NCBI GenBank assembly: GCA_017795105.1
Contig: CP051247.1
Span: 1,798,001-1,862,000, forward strand
Source of the DNA: Planctomycetaceae bacterium
GTDB taxonomy: Bacteria; Planctomycetota; Planctomycetia; Planctomycetales; Planctomycetaceae
Direction of reading: 5' to 3'
Length of the DNA: 64,000 nt
A model generated the notes under the pieces. It was not told where the DNA came from. It did not search any database and saw only the letters and a list, made by a program, of their open reading frames with translations. Positions within the stretch are counted from its first letter, which is position 1, and the number at the start of each line of letters is the position of its first letter. Below, piece by piece: positions 27,734-38,140 of this stretch. Made by a program: the position numbers and the translations under genes.

Positions 27734-27764
27734 AAAAAAAGCACCGCCAGTCGCCCGGCAGTGC
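27734..27764 (-). terminator. rho-independent terminator of the BBP7 gene
   Basis: On the minus strand GCACTGCC / GGCGGTGC (one mismatch) with loop GGGCGACT, followed by TTTTTTT. It lies 28 bp beyond the stop of the minus-strand gene at 27792. Confidence 0.8.
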
Positions 27765-27791
27765 TTTCTGTGATTCTGGTTTCTGAATGGC

Positions 27792-29573
27792 TTACCAGTC
27801 GATCAGCACCCCGACCGAGAGGCCGCTGAGGCTGATAGTCGTTTCTTCCTTGCGGACGACGACGCCGTTGCTGACATCCCAGTCTGGACCGACGCTTTGC
27901 GTTCCGTTAGCCGTGGCGGGAAGCCGCGTCGCGTTGATGTTGTAATAGATGTTCTCATCCGGCCGCGTGATATCGGTGAACCAGAGGAAGTTGTAGCCAG
28001 CCGTCAGAGTCACGTGGTCCCGGAGTCGCAGGCGAGCATCGAGCACCATTTCAAAGCCAGCCGAGAAGTCAGTGGAACTTGCTTCGGTGAAGTTGTCGTC
28101 ACCCACGAACAACAGGTCATCGACAGCGACTTCGGCTTCCCAGGTATTCACCCCGGCCATGACGTGCGTATCAAGATTCACGGAGAACCGGTCGTCGCCA
28201 ACCTGGGTTCGCATCCCGATCTGAGGTCCCATCACACGGTTTTCCGTCACCGAGTTGATGACCGAAAGCAGATCGTCGTCTGTCGCCGTGTTCGTGTCCT
28301 GCAGTTCGTTGTCGTAAACGTAGAAGGGGCGGAGTGGGTCGGACGCTTCCTGCGTGAAGGATCCCACCTGACGGAACTGCTCGCGGAAGTCGAAGTAACG
28401 GAACCCGAGCGAACCTGCAATCTTGAACCGGTCCGGACGTTCGTTGATGGTCCAGTAGACGTTCGGGTCAAAGCCCCAGGCTTCCGACTCATAGGTCGCC
28501 CGGTAACTGTCGTTGAAGATCACGTAGTAGTTGTTGCTGTCGGTAATGAGGTTTCCGGCCGTATCAAAGATATCCGGAGCCATCTGCCCGTTGACCAGAA
28601 ACGGAATGACCGCGGGGTCGGCTGCTCCGGCTCCCAGGGCTCCGCCGGGCGTTCCGAGCAGGCCATCAGGAATTGGAGTCCATTCCAGTCCCGTATCGGA
28701 CTCTCCCATCGTGAAGAAGTCGAACTCGACGGCTCCGAATGTGGTGTCGACACCGATCACACCTCGGAATCCATTGTTGTTGTCGAGCTGGAAGGAACGG
28801 GTATTGGCCATGCGGCCGACAGTCAGAACGGCAACCTGAGCAGGATCTCCCGCCACCCCGGTTGTCGGAACAAGGACGTTCCCTGCTCCGCCGGTCGCGG
28901 GATTCTCATCGCCACGGAGGAACGACAACTTCTGTGTATTGGTGACTCGCGGGAAGATGTCGAGGTCGTTGTCGTCGTCATTGAAGCCGTCCATGTCGGC
29001 GTCGATGATATCGTACTCGAACAGGTCGCCATCGAGGTCGACCAGTTCACTCGGATCACTTTCCCAGATCTGAATCAGCACGAGTCCATCCGGGTTGGAC
29101 CGCAGCAGCGGATTGCGGATGGGATAGAACTGATCGAACCCAACGATCTGGTTCGCTCGAGCCATGTCGATGAACGCAGGCTTCTCGAATCCAACGTTTT
29201 CATCGAGCCGTTTTCCTGGAGCACCGATGATTCCCTGGCTCGGGTCTGAAACCGACCAGAGCAGATAGTCAAACCGTGTATACGTCTGACTGCCGACCTG
29301 CTTCAGGAAGCGTTCGAGCGGAGAATCGGCGTACTGATCCCAGTCGCGTCCGCGTGGCAGATACTCGTAATACTGCCGAGAATCGGGCAGCTGAACCTGC
29401 TGGATCCCGGCTCCGGGCATCATTCCTGGCGGGCATTCACCGGTCGCATGAACGACATTCGGCTGCTGAGCGTAAGCGGCGACCGGGAAACTGGCCCCGA
29501 CCGACGAACACAACAGCAGGCACAGTCGCCCTGCGACGGGTTTCAACCAGCTGCAGTCAATAATGTCATTCAT
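27792..29573 (-). CDS. BBP7-type outer-membrane beta-barrel protein
   Basis: 593 aa. Signal peptide (LCLLLCSSVGASFPVAAYA). The mature part has features of the planctomycete BBP7 barrel family: FTRFDYLLWSVSDPSQGIIG-type opening (here YTRFDYLLWSV) near residue 95, repeated alternating strands with aromatic girdles, TFGAVEFDFFTMGES, LGFRYFDFREQFRQ, GPQIGMRTQVGDDRFSVNLD, and a final strand ending LSVGVLIDW, where a C-terminal aromatic is typical of outer-membrane barrels. An acidic insert (DLDGDLFEYDIIDADMDGF) may bind Ca2+. Alone in its transcript, with a terminator behind it. Confidence 0.85.
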   Translation of the reverse strand: MNDIIDCSWLKPVAGRLCLLLCSSVGASFPVAAYAQQPNVVHATGECPPGMMPGAGIQQVQLPDSRQYYEYLPRGRDWDQYADSPLERFLKQVGSQTYTRFDYLLWSVSDPSQGIIGAPGKRLDENVGFEKPAFIDMARANQIVGFDQFYPIRNPLLRSNPDGLVLIQIWESDPSELVDLDGDLFEYDIIDADMDGFNDDDNDLDIFPRVTNTQKLSFLRGDENPATGGAGNVLVPTTGVAGDPAQVAVLTVGRMANTRSFQLDNNNGFRGVIGVDTTFGAVEFDFFTMGESDTGLEWTPIPDGLLGTPGGALGAGAADPAVIPFLVNGQMAPDIFDTAGNLITDSNNYYVIFNDSYRATYESEAWGFDPNVYWTINERPDRFKIAGSLGFRYFDFREQFRQVGSFTQEASDPLRPFYVYDNELQDTNTATDDDLLSVINSVTENRVMGPQIGMRTQVGDDRFSVNLDTHVMAGVNTWEAEVAVDDLLFVGDDNFTEASSTDFSAGFEMVLDARLRLRDHVTLTAGYNFLWFTDITRPDENIYYNINATRLPATANGTQSVGPDWDVSNGVVVRKEETTISLSGLSVGVLIDW

Positions 29574-29798
29574 GTGTCAGACGCCACACTGGAGTGAGTT
29601 CGATTGCTTTGTCATAATCTGGACCGCCACCGGGAGCTACGACAATGCGCGCACTCGGGAGAGTCCGGTCCTATCAGTGGTATCGGTTGTATCGGTCGAT
29701 CGACTTGCGCGAATTCAGCGTCCGGCTGTAAAAACGCAACGATTATTCCGCCTGTGCTGAATGTAGCGTCGCAAAATTGAGAAGATGGAGAGACTGGG

Positions 29799-30935
29799 AT
29801 GACACTCCAGCGGGCCTTAGAGATCCAGCGGACCCTCGTGAATATGCCGTCGGTCAGCTCCGACTCGAATCGCCCAATCAGCGAGGCTATCGAGATCCTG
29901 CTTCAGACGCTCGGCTTCCAGACCGAAACCGTTATCTACACCGATGAACAGCAGAACGAGAAGGTCAGCGTCATCGCCAATCGCGGCTCCGGCTCCAGCG
30001 GACTCCTCTACAGTGCTCATTCCGATGTCGTCCCGGCCGATGCCTGGAGCTTCCCCGAAGCCGGCCCGTTCGACTGCTTTCAGACGTCCGAGCGGGTTTA
30101 CGGCCGCGGCAGTTGCGATATGAAAGGGTCACTCGCCTGCTTTCTGGCGGCTGCGGAAACAGTTGCCGATCGCGACCTGCGGGCTCCGCTTTCGCTCATC
30201 TGTACCTCGGATGAAGAGCTCGGCTTCTACGGGGCGGCTCATGTCGTGAAGCAGTCGCACCTGTACCGGCAGTTTGTCGAGCAGCAGCCAGTCACCATCA
30301 TCGGCGAACCGACGCTGCTCGAAGTCGTGCACGCTCATAAAGGGGTCTATGTCTTCAAGGCGATTTCGTGGGGACGAGCAGGCCATTCGAGCACGTCGCA
30401 TGGAATCAATGCGAATCTGGCGATGATCCCGTTTCTGCAGGAGATGCTCGCCATCTATCAAGAGACGGCTGAAGCCCCGGAGTGGCAGGACGCGACGTTC
30501 GATCCCCCCGGCATCACCTGGAACATCGGCATCAACGACTTCACCTACGCTTCGAACATCACGCCGGAACGGAGCGAATGCACCGTCTGTTTTCGGCCCA
30601 TGCCCAACCAGCCAGCCGATGATCTCATGGACCGGGCTCGCCGAGCGGCTGAGAAACATGGCCTCGAGTTCATCGTCGAAACCGCTGCCCCGCCGTTCCA
30701 TTCTCCCGCCGATGCCGATTACATCCGCGACCTGCTCGAATTGACCGGCCGGCCGTCCTCAAGAACCGTCAGCTACGCCAGCGATGCGGCCATGTTCAGC
30801 GAGCTGCAGAAGAAAGTCATCTGTGGTCCCGGCGACATCGTCCAGGCTCACACGGAAGACGAATGGATCTCCCTCGACCAGATGGAACAGGGGACGAACC
30901 TTTACCGAAGAATGATCGAAAGATTCTGCCTGTAG
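29799..30935 (+). CDS. M20 family metallopeptidase (acetylornithine deacetylase-like)
   Basis: 378 aa. Di-zinc amidohydrolase. LLYSAHSDVVPADAW has the first metal-binding His/Asp, YGRGSCDMKGSLACFLAAAE the bridging Asp, CTSDEELGFYGA the catalytic and metal-binding Glu pair, and VTIIGEPTLLEVVHAHKGV the next ligand. WGRAGHSSTSHGINA is the lid/dimerisation domain, and a C-terminal His lies in IVQAHTEDEW. It is closest in pattern to ArgE-type deacetylases, but no arginine genes are near, so ArgE function is only probable. GGAGAG precedes the ATG. Confidence 0.88.
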   Translation: MTLQRALEIQRTLVNMPSVSSDSNRPISEAIEILLQTLGFQTETVIYTDEQQNEKVSVIANRGSGSSGLLYSAHSDVVPADAWSFPEAGPFDCFQTSERVYGRGSCDMKGSLACFLAAAETVADRDLRAPLSLICTSDEELGFYGAAHVVKQSHLYRQFVEQQPVTIIGEPTLLEVVHAHKGVYVFKAISWGRAGHSSTSHGINANLAMIPFLQEMLAIYQETAEAPEWQDATFDPPGITWNIGINDFTYASNITPERSECTVCFRPMPNQPADDLMDRARRAAEKHGLEFIVETAAPPFHSPADADYIRDLLELTGRPSSRTVSYASDAAMFSELQKKVICGPGDIVQAHTEDEWISLDQMEQGTNLYRRMIERFCL

Positions 30936-31000
30936 AGAGGGCTGCTCGCGAACACCGGGTCGAAGCGTGTATCGTAACAATCAGCATTCGGAATACGGGG

Positions 31001-31032
31001 TGCCACGGCTGGCTTGCCCGGCAGTGCCGTGT
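31001..31032. repeat. short GTGCCAC-GGCTGG palindrome
   Basis: CACGGC ... GCCGTG arms around TGGCTTGCCCGGCAGT. It belongs to the same loose family as 43034-43058 (CACTGCTGG/CCCAGCAGTG) and is located in the upstream region of the sulfatase gene at 31121. A fragment of the same kind lies near 7050-7075. Confidence 0.55.
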
Positions 31033-31120
31033 CGAGCTCAACGGCTGATCGCGATCCACTGCCCAATCACTCCGGGGCTCCCAGTTCACGAGCGCCCTCA
31101 ACTCGAAGAGGAGAACAACG

Positions 31121-32503
31121 ATGACGCGCCGCATATTCCTCTGTTGCCTGCTGGCCATCGTATGCGGCTCGCATGCGTTCGCTGCGGACAAACGTCTGCC
31201 CGATATCGTCGTCTATCTGGTCGACGATCTGTCTGCTCGCGATCTCCCGCTTTACGGCGGAACGAACATCGAGACGCCGGCGATCGATGCCCTGGCGGCT
31301 GAAGGGATGACGTTCGATCGGGCGTTCGTCGCAAGTCCCGCGTGTGCTCCGAGCCGAGCGGCATTGTTAACCGGTTTGATGCCGGCTCGAAATGGAGCGG
31401 AAGAAAACCATTCCTATCCACGTGAGAGAACCATTCGTCTGCCGCAGATCCTGAATCAGCTCGGCTATCAGACCGCGGCGTTCGGCAAGGTCGCTCATTC
31501 CAAGAGTGCGAAAAACTACGGCTTCGAAACGATCGTTCCCAACACCGAAATCCCCGAGCAACGCGAACGGGTGACGGAGATTCTGGAGAATCGCACAGAC
31601 GAGCGACCGCTGGCGCTGTTCGTTGGCGTCTCCAACCCGCACGTTCCCTGGCCGAGTAAATCAACCATCGATCCCGAATCGATGAGCCTTCCGTCCAAGC
31701 TGCTCGACACGCCGCAAACTCGCGTGCAACGGTCGCGATACCTGCAGGAAGTTAAGGATCTTGATGCCTGGCTTGGCGAACTCCGCGAACTGACGGACAA
31801 ACATCTGGCACAAGACAAACTGTTCGTCTTTTCGAGCGATCACGGAGCTCAATTTCCATTCGGCAAATGGACGCTGTACGACGAAGGGATTCGCATCCCG
31901 CTCGTCGTTGCTCGTCCGGGACATATTCAAAAGGGAAGCCGAACCGACGCGATGGTCAGCTGGATCGACATCCTTCCGACCCTCATCGATCTCGCTGGCG
32001 GCTCCGTGCCCGATGGTCTCGACGGACGCTCTTTCGCGTCTGTACTTCAGGGGGAAAGCGATACCCATCGGCAGCGGATCTTCACGACACACAGCGGCGA
32101 TCGAAAGATGAATGTCTACCTGAGTCGATCGATTCGTACGGATCGATACAAGCTCATCTGGAATCCGCATCCTGAGTTTGCCTTCACGACACACATCGAT
32201 CTGCTGCTTCGCGAGACCTCCGGCGACTACTTCAAAGAATGGACCGAACTCGCCAAAACCGATCCGCGGGCAGCGAAGGTGGTTGCCAGTCACCATGGCC
32301 GACCTGAATTCGAACTGTTCGACCTGAACGAAGATCCGCTCGAACAGAACAATCTGGCAGGCAGCGAACATGTTCGCGACATCCAGAACGAACTCTTGAA
32401 CGAACTGCGAGCCTGGATCGACGACCAGGGCGATGAGTTGACCGTGTTTCACGAACCACTCATGCTGAACGCTCCGGAAACGTGGGTCCCCCGCCGCAAG
32501 TGA
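31121..32503 (+). CDS. secreted sulfatase (family S1)
   Basis: 460 aa. Signal peptide FLCCLLAIVCGSHAFAAD. PDIVVYLVDDLSARDLPLYG supplies the metal-binding Asp pair (35-36). ASPACAPSRAALLTGL holds the C-x-P-x-R motif, with Cys75 as the residue converted to formylglycine. AAFGKVAHS supplies the conserved Lys, and FSSDHGAQFPFGKW the distal metal ligands. Resembles heparan N-sulfatase/iduronate-type enzymes common in marine planctomycetes. GAGGAG precedes the ATG. The protein at 32560 follows closely and may act with it on a polysaccharide. Confidence 0.93.
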   Translation: MTRRIFLCCLLAIVCGSHAFAADKRLPDIVVYLVDDLSARDLPLYGGTNIETPAIDALAAEGMTFDRAFVASPACAPSRAALLTGLMPARNGAEENHSYPRERTIRLPQILNQLGYQTAAFGKVAHSKSAKNYGFETIVPNTEIPEQRERVTEILENRTDERPLALFVGVSNPHVPWPSKSTIDPESMSLPSKLLDTPQTRVQRSRYLQEVKDLDAWLGELRELTDKHLAQDKLFVFSSDHGAQFPFGKWTLYDEGIRIPLVVARPGHIQKGSRTDAMVSWIDILPTLIDLAGGSVPDGLDGRSFASVLQGESDTHRQRIFTTHSGDRKMNVYLSRSIRTDRYKLIWNPHPEFAFTTHIDLLLRETSGDYFKEWTELAKTDPRAAKVVASHHGRPEFELFDLNEDPLEQNNLAGSEHVRDIQNELLNELRAWIDDQGDELTVFHEPLMLNAPETWVPRRK

Positions 32504-32559
32504 TCGGGACCGGCGCAACGTCCCGCCCGGTCAAGCAAACTCGTATTCAGGTCTGCCTC

Positions 32560-33291
32560 ATGCATCGCCTCGCTCTGCTGATTCTGTCCGTGCTGGCATC
32601 TCTGTCCGCTGCTCCCCTGAGTGCAGCCGAGCCGACCGGGAGCGATTCGACTTCGGGGCCCGTCTTCGAAGAAGTCGATGGACTGCTCGTCATTGAAGCC
32701 GAGGAGTTCGTCTCACAGGAAAAGAAGGAATTCCGCAGCTGGCATCTGTTCAATAACGACCAGCAGCCAAATGTGACGCCGGACCCCGATGAGCCTCATC
32801 TGACGGGCTTCAGCGGCTCCGGCTATCTGGAAGCTCTTCCTGATACGCGAACGACCCACGGCGACAAGCTGACAGTCGGCGAGAACTTCTTTCCCGGACC
32901 AGGCCAGGCGGGTGTGCTGTCTTATCGCGTCCATGTCTCGAATCCCGGCCGCTATTACGTGTGGGTGCGGCATTTCTCGACCGGCACCGAAGACAACGGA
33001 CTGCACATCGGCCTCGATGGAACCTGGCCCGAGTCCGGCCAGCGGTGGCAGACGACGAAAAAGCGGGAATGGGCCTGGGAGAGCCGCCAGCGAACCAGCA
33101 AAGTCCATATCGGCGTTCGTTACCAGCTCTACCTCGACATCGAAACCGCCGGCGAACACACGATTCACGTCTCCATGCGCGAAGACGGTTTCGAATTCGA
33201 CAAGCTACTCCTCACCAGCGACCGCGACTACGAACCAAACGGCCAGGGCCCGAAGCCCAAACTGCACAGCAAAGCGAACACAAACCGCTAA
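32560..33291 (+). CDS. secreted protein with galactose-binding-like domain
   Basis: 243 aa from ATG 32560. Signal peptide ALLILSVLASLSAAPLSAAE. The body (FEEVDGLLVIEAEEFVSQEK, GFSGSGYLEALPDT, LSYRVHVSNPGRYYVWVRHF, YLDIETAGEHTIHVSMREDG, DKLLLTSDRDYEPNGQGP) reads as a beta-sandwich of the kind found at the C-terminus of GH115 enzymes and other carbohydrate-binding modules. No catalytic domain is attached. It starts 57 bp after the sulfatase stop, so the two probably form an operon for binding and desulfating a glycan. Confidence 0.8.
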   Translation: MHRLALLILSVLASLSAAPLSAAEPTGSDSTSGPVFEEVDGLLVIEAEEFVSQEKKEFRSWHLFNNDQQPNVTPDPDEPHLTGFSGSGYLEALPDTRTTHGDKLTVGENFFPGPGQAGVLSYRVHVSNPGRYYVWVRHFSTGTEDNGLHIGLDGTWPESGQRWQTTKKREWAWESRQRTSKVHIGVRYQLYLDIETAGEHTIHVSMREDGFEFDKLLLTSDRDYEPNGQGPKPKLHSKANTNR

Positions 33292-33411
33292 GCCCACTCC
33301 ACTCCAGTAGGGGCCGCTGTGCGGATGCGGATTGCGTTCCCGTTCGCTCAACCGACGTGCGTATCCACTTACGGGGTGGCTCTGACAGCTTGGCGAAGCC
33401 GTCGGAGTCGA

Positions 33412-34503
33412 TCACTGGCGTGCCTGTGCAAACCCCTGTTCCACGAACTCCAGAAACGGCCCGACGAAATCCCGGCCGTGGACCGACACGTGCCGATAGA
33501 CTGACGGAATGCCTTCTTCGTCGAGCTTCTCTTTCAGCTTGTGGGCGAAGATCGGGTGATGAATTCCCTGGCCCGGACGAGCGTTCGGGGGAAGCGGGCT
33601 GTCGGCTTCGCTGTAGTACATGAAGGTGGGCGGATCATCGTCCGTCACGTGGTTGATGGCCGAAACCTCGTTGAACAGCGACTTTAATTCCGGCTTCGTC
33701 AGCTCTTCCAGCGTCTTCACCCCGTAGACCATGTAAATCGATGGATGAGCATGAGCCTGTCCGCCGATCCAGTCGCGAATCACGAACGGATCGTACGACG
33801 ACTGCCCGCCGATCGAGCCGACGACCGCCACGCGGGTTGACTCCCGCAGCACCGGGTCCTTCGCGTCGGGATCAGCCATGTCGTCTTTGTAGCCAATCCA
33901 CATCGAGATACCCGCTCCGGCCGAGCCGCCGTAGACGGCGAACTTCTCGGGGTCGAGGTTGTACTTCTCGCGGTTGTGCTTCAGGAACTGAATCGCCCGG
34001 GCTCCGTCCTGCTGAGGAGCCGGGAACATGATGCTCGAATTCACGAACCGGTAGTTGATCGACGCGACCGACCAGCCCTTTTCCTGAGCCTCGCGGATGA
34101 GCTGCGGCGAGATCGATTCCTTGTCGCCGGCTACAAATCCGCCGCCATGAATATAGATGACGAGCGGCGTCGGCTCCTCGGAATCGGCCAGCCACAGGTC
34201 GAGCCGGTTGCGATCCGCCGGGCCGTAGGGGACATTCGCATGCGTTGGCTTAATCTGCCCGCGACGCTGAATCGCCTTCTTCCGCTCATTCTCGGCTTTG
34301 AGCCGGGCGTAATAGACCTTGGCCTCATCGACCGTCAGCCGGCCATCGCCGTTGGCATCGGCTTCCGGGAAACGCTTCTGCACTTCTTCCAGCAGCCGCT
34401 GCACCTGAGCGGGCGTCTGAGCAGTGGCGATGGAACCGCTGGTGAAGACACAGGCGGCCAGAATCAGCAGGCAGAATCGCAGGGACAGACGGGTTTTCAG
34501 CAT
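33412..34503 (-). CDS. secreted alpha/beta hydrolase with EF-hand
   Basis: 363 aa from ATG 34503. Signal peptide FCLLILAACVFTSGSIATAQ. An EF-hand-like loop DANGDGRLTVDE near residue 48 should bind Ca2+. The catalytic part has IYIHGGGFVAGDKES (HGGGF oxyanion motif of hormone-sensitive-lipase-like esterases), VYGGSAGAGISMWIGY (GGSAGAG nucleophile elbow), and late Asp/His (ADSPLPPN; VHGRDFVG). BD-FAE-like esterase; substrate unknown. Alone and convergent with the binding-protein gene. Confidence 0.88.
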   Translation of the reverse strand: MLKTRLSLRFCLLILAACVFTSGSIATAQTPAQVQRLLEEVQKRFPEADANGDGRLTVDEAKVYYARLKAENERKKAIQRRGQIKPTHANVPYGPADRNRLDLWLADSEEPTPLVIYIHGGGFVAGDKESISPQLIREAQEKGWSVASINYRFVNSSIMFPAPQQDGARAIQFLKHNREKYNLDPEKFAVYGGSAGAGISMWIGYKDDMADPDAKDPVLRESTRVAVVGSIGGQSSYDPFVIRDWIGGQAHAHPSIYMVYGVKTLEELTKPELKSLFNEVSAINHVTDDDPPTFMYYSEADSPLPPNARPGQGIHHPIFAHKLKEKLDEEGIPSVYRHVSVHGRDFVGPFLEFVEQGFAQARQ

Positions 34504-34884
34504 GATTGAATCTCGGATTCGAGGGAAATTCACAACTTGTATTCAGCGAGCACCACCAGCGGGTGCCACTGGTGGAAATGGCGATCGCCGGACCTGTAGG
34601 TCAGGCATCGCCTGACGTCTCTCTTGTAACCGACGGCCACTTCGCGTCAGGCAGTGCCTGACCTACAGACTGACATTTCTCCGACGATATCGACGGCTGC
34701 ACGCAATCGGCGGCAAGATGCCGCCGCTACGAGGGCTCAGCCGCGACAATACGGTCGTTCGGGAGGCTGTCACTCTGGCGGCTTCCGTTCTACAATCGGG
34801 CGTGCGGCTGCGGCTGGCATTATCATGTCACCTGAACGCCTGAATTGCAATTCGCATCTCTATTCGTCGATCTGTTGAACGCTC
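34504..34884. other. 381-bp divergent intergenic region holding a REP
   Basis: Contains REP copy 1 (34594-34668) and short CACCAGCGGG/CCACTGGTGG sequence at about 34552-34575. No gene is seen. It separates the esterase (minus) from the CrtI-like gene (plus). Confidence 0.55.
34594..34668. repeat. REP palindrome, GTAGGTCAGGC family, copy 1
   Basis: Arms CTGTAGGTCAGGCATCGCC and GGCAGTGCCTGACCTACAG close a 75-nt imperfect palindrome with inner TGACG/CGTCA. It is the same family as the copies that flank the RAYT gene 3 kb away. Confidence 0.85.
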
Positions 34885-36312
<1,428 letters not shown>

Positions 36313-36318
36313 TGAGGA

Positions 36319-36377
36319 CCGTAGGTCAGGCACCGCCTGACGCGGTTGCTTCAAGCCGCGTCGTTTTTGCGTCAGGC
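36319..36377. repeat. REP copy 2, right arm truncated
   Basis: Left arm CGTAGGTCAGGCACCGCCTG is intact, but the right arm stops after GCGTCAGGC and continues as unrelated sequence (TATTTCGAGGAGCACC). The break marks the left border of the toxin-tail/immunity segment. Confidence 0.75.
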
Positions 36378-36398
36378 TATTTCGAGGAGCACCTCAGA

Positions 36399-36650
36399 AT
36401 GGAGTTTCGCTACACAAGCCATCAGGTCGCCCGAACGTCTCGACCAGATGCCGTTCGGAACGATGCCTTCTTCCTCATCAAGAACGTCTCGACGTTACGA
36501 CTCACATATCAGATCCGACTGCTGACACTCCGCGCCAGCGAAACGGGCCGCAAGCTGATCATTCGTGTTCCTGCAGCCTGCGTCATCCATCGAACCTTGA
36601 GGACGTTTCGGACCGAGCATTCGAAAATCATTCGTATCGAGAAGGTCTAA
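36399..36650 (+). pseudogene. remnant of polymorphic-toxin C-terminal domain (REase-like)
   Basis: 83 aa from ATG 36399, with GAGGAG upstream at good spacing. The block RPDAVRNDAFFLIKNVSTLR continues with LTYQIRLLTLRASETG. It has the layout of restriction-endonuclease-like toxin tails of Rhs/polymorphic toxins ('RPD...EVKNV..L..T.QIR...A...G'). The usual catalytic Glu before x-Lys is replaced (LIK instead of EVK), and the large N-terminal delivery part is missing. It is thus probably an inactive or orphan toxin tail. The stop at 36650 is three bases before the immunity-like gene. Assignment by pattern only. Confidence 0.4.
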
Positions 36651-36653
36651 GGA

Positions 36654-37067
36654 GTGGGGCTTTATCTCTGCATATTCTCGGAGGATGAGGAACTCGATGG
36701 AGTCGAGGTCGGTCATTACGCGGACTTCGAATTCTTCCGATCGACGGTCACGGAAACACTGGAACACGGGACCAAGGGAGGCCGTTTTCCGGTTCTTATC
36801 AATCACTCCGACTCGGACGGTCAATGGTCTCCCGACGAAGTTCCTGAATTGCGATCTGAACTCGTGGCAATTCGAAGCGGCCTGGGTCAACTCCCCCCGA
36901 TTCCGTTTCGCGCAGAATGGCAACAGGAGGCTGCTGGCTCAGTGGGACTGGCCCCATTATCGTTCGAGGAAACATTCATCGATGTGGACGGCGAGCCACT
37001 TCTGGTACGGCTGATTCATCTTTGCGACGTGGCAATTGCATCGCATTGCCCGATTCTATTTCAATAG
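36654..37067 (+). CDS. Imm70-like immunity protein (putative)
   Basis: 137 aa from a GTG at 36654; GAGAAGG lies 9 nt upstream. The sequence MGLYLCIFSEDEELDGVEVG continues with HYADFEFFRSTV, and HSDSDGQWSPDEVPELRSEL follows. It resembles the Imm70 family of immunity proteins linked to polymorphic toxins. It is small, acidic and cytosolic, without a signal peptide, as expected of an immunity protein. It comes directly after a toxin-like tail and is enclosed by REP copies 2 and 3. Orphan immunity genes of this type often persist as protection against neighbours. Family name moderately sure. Confidence 0.55.
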   Translation: MGLYLCIFSEDEELDGVEVGHYADFEFFRSTVTETLEHGTKGGRFPVLINHSDSDGQWSPDEVPELRSELVAIRSGLGQLPPIPFRAEWQQEAAGSVGLAPLSFEETFIDVDGEPLLVRLIHLCDVAIASHCPILFQ

Positions 37068-37073
37068 CAGCCC

Positions 37074-37145
37074 CGTAGGTCAGGCACCGCCTGACGCGGT
37101 TGCTTCGAGCGATGTCGATTTCTCGTCAGGCGGTGCCTGACCTAC
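37074..37145. repeat. REP copy 3
   Basis: CGTAGGTCAGGCACCGCCTG ... CAGGCGGTGCCTGACCTAC with middle GACGCGGTTGCTTCGAGCGA. It begins seven bases after the immunity-like gene. Confidence 0.88.
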
Positions 37146-37214
37146 TGAAGTGGGTGAGGCGCAACTGGCGATGTGCTTTTCTTGCCGGAAGTTCGTGCTG
37201 CTCCTCCCCATGCT

Positions 37215-37260
37215 CTGCGCAAAAGTCCCGGAATCCAGCGAGTTATTGACTTTTGCGCAG
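37215..37260. repeat. CTGCGCAAAAGTC hairpin, copy 1
   Basis: CTGCGCAAAAGTC ... GACTTTTGCGCAG, 13-bp perfect arms with a 20-nt middle (CCGGAATCCAGCGAGTTATT). The order of the middle is reversed compared with copies 2 and 3, so this copy lies in the opposite orientation. Confidence 0.85.
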
Positions 37261-37446
37261 CGATGAGATCTGTGCAAGTCCGTATTGCTCTACCCGCGCT
37301 TGTTCTTGCCCTGCCGGGCGCATCCAGTTCCCTCTTCAATAAAGGAACCTCGTCTGTGTATCCGGCGAGTGGTGGATTCAGGACCGTCAGGGGGTCTCAA
37401 GGGGGAAGGTCTGCGCGGATGTCGGTGACAGCTCCGCGATAAGTCC

Positions 37447-37518
37447 CGTAGGTCAGGCACTGCCTGACGGGGTTGCTTCGAGCCGCGTCGATTTCTCGTC
37501 AGGCGGTGCCTGACCTAC
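37447..37518. repeat. REP copy 4 (at 3' side of RAYT)
   Basis: CGTAGGTCAGGCACTGCCTG ... CAGGCGGTGCCTGACCTAC, 72 nt, ending 19 bp from the RAYT stop. Nearly identical to copy 7 at 39085-39156. Confidence 0.9.
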
Positions 37519-37536
37519 TCTTGCTGACCTACGGGG

Positions 37537-38100
37537 TTATTCGCCGACTGTTTTTTCGATGGCGGTGAAGTCGGGAGGCTTTCCCAAGCCGCAGGCCCAG
37601 TTGGCTGGATAGACGCCTTTCGCAACCCAGCGGTGAAAGCTGGAGGGTTTCCATTCGTGGGGACAGCGGACGAATCCGTGCTTCACCGGGTTGTAGTGAA
37701 TGTAGTCGAAGTGGCGTTCGAAGTCGTCTTCGTCTTCGAGTGCGTGCTCCCAGAATCGTGGTTGCCAGATTCCGCGGCGTCGTTCCGCCCGCCGGCCCGG
37801 CGTCACCTCCGCTTCCGCCTTTCGCATGGCCAGCCAGCGTTTCGTGAACGTGGCTTTGATGATTCCCCAGCGGGTCGAGTAATCGGTGTCTCCTCGAGGG
37901 AGTGTCCAAATCGCGTGCAAGTGATCCGGCAGAAGGACAATCGCATTGAGCTCGAACGGCCGCTCCAGCTGGCATTCGCGGATCGTCTCGCCGAGGAGAT
38001 GCCGAGCCTCTTCAGAAGAGAAGATCGGTAACCGTTGGTCGGTCACCAGGGTGAAGAAAAACGTCCCTCCGGGGAGATGAGCTCGACGATAGTTGGGCAT
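37537..38100 (-). CDS. REP-associated tyrosine transposase (RAYT, IS200-like Y1 family)
   Basis: 187 aa. A single-domain Y1 transposase-like enzyme. HUH motif in VLLPDHLHAIWTLP (His60, His62) and catalytic Tyr in FDYIHYNPVKHGFV (Tyr133 by alignment to the YIxxNP motif). The N-terminus YRRAHLPGGTFFFTLVTDQR and QPRFWEHALEDEDDFERH are typical of Transposase_17/RAYT proteins. RAYTs cut and rejoin REP single-stranded DNA. REP copy 4 (19 bp from the stop) and copy 5 (40 bp from the start) flank the gene closely, as in other REP-RAYT systems. No IS ends are seen. It appears intact. Confidence 0.92.
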   Translation of the reverse strand: MPNYRRAHLPGGTFFFTLVTDQRLPIFSSEEARHLLGETIRECQLERPFELNAIVLLPDHLHAIWTLPRGDTDYSTRWGIIKATFTKRWLAMRKAEAEVTPGRRAERRRGIWQPRFWEHALEDEDDFERHFDYIHYNPVKHGFVRCPHEWKPSSFHRWVAKGVYPANWACGLGKPPDFTAIEKTVGE

Positions 38101-38140
38101 GATTCCAGTATCTCACTTGCCGGCTTCGCAGGAACGCGAC

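Larger units (their letters stand above)
37068..37536. other. 469-bp non-coding repeat cluster
   Basis: Holds REP copy 3, hairpin B1 and REP copy 4 and no supported gene. A plus-strand frame at 37173-37442 begins inside this cluster and is composed of repeat-derived sequence. Confidence 0.6.

Noticed and set aside
37173..37442. 89-codon plus-strand frame in the REP cluster
   Set aside because: It is built from hairpin and REP sequence, has no ribosome-binding site, and lacks protein-like composition.
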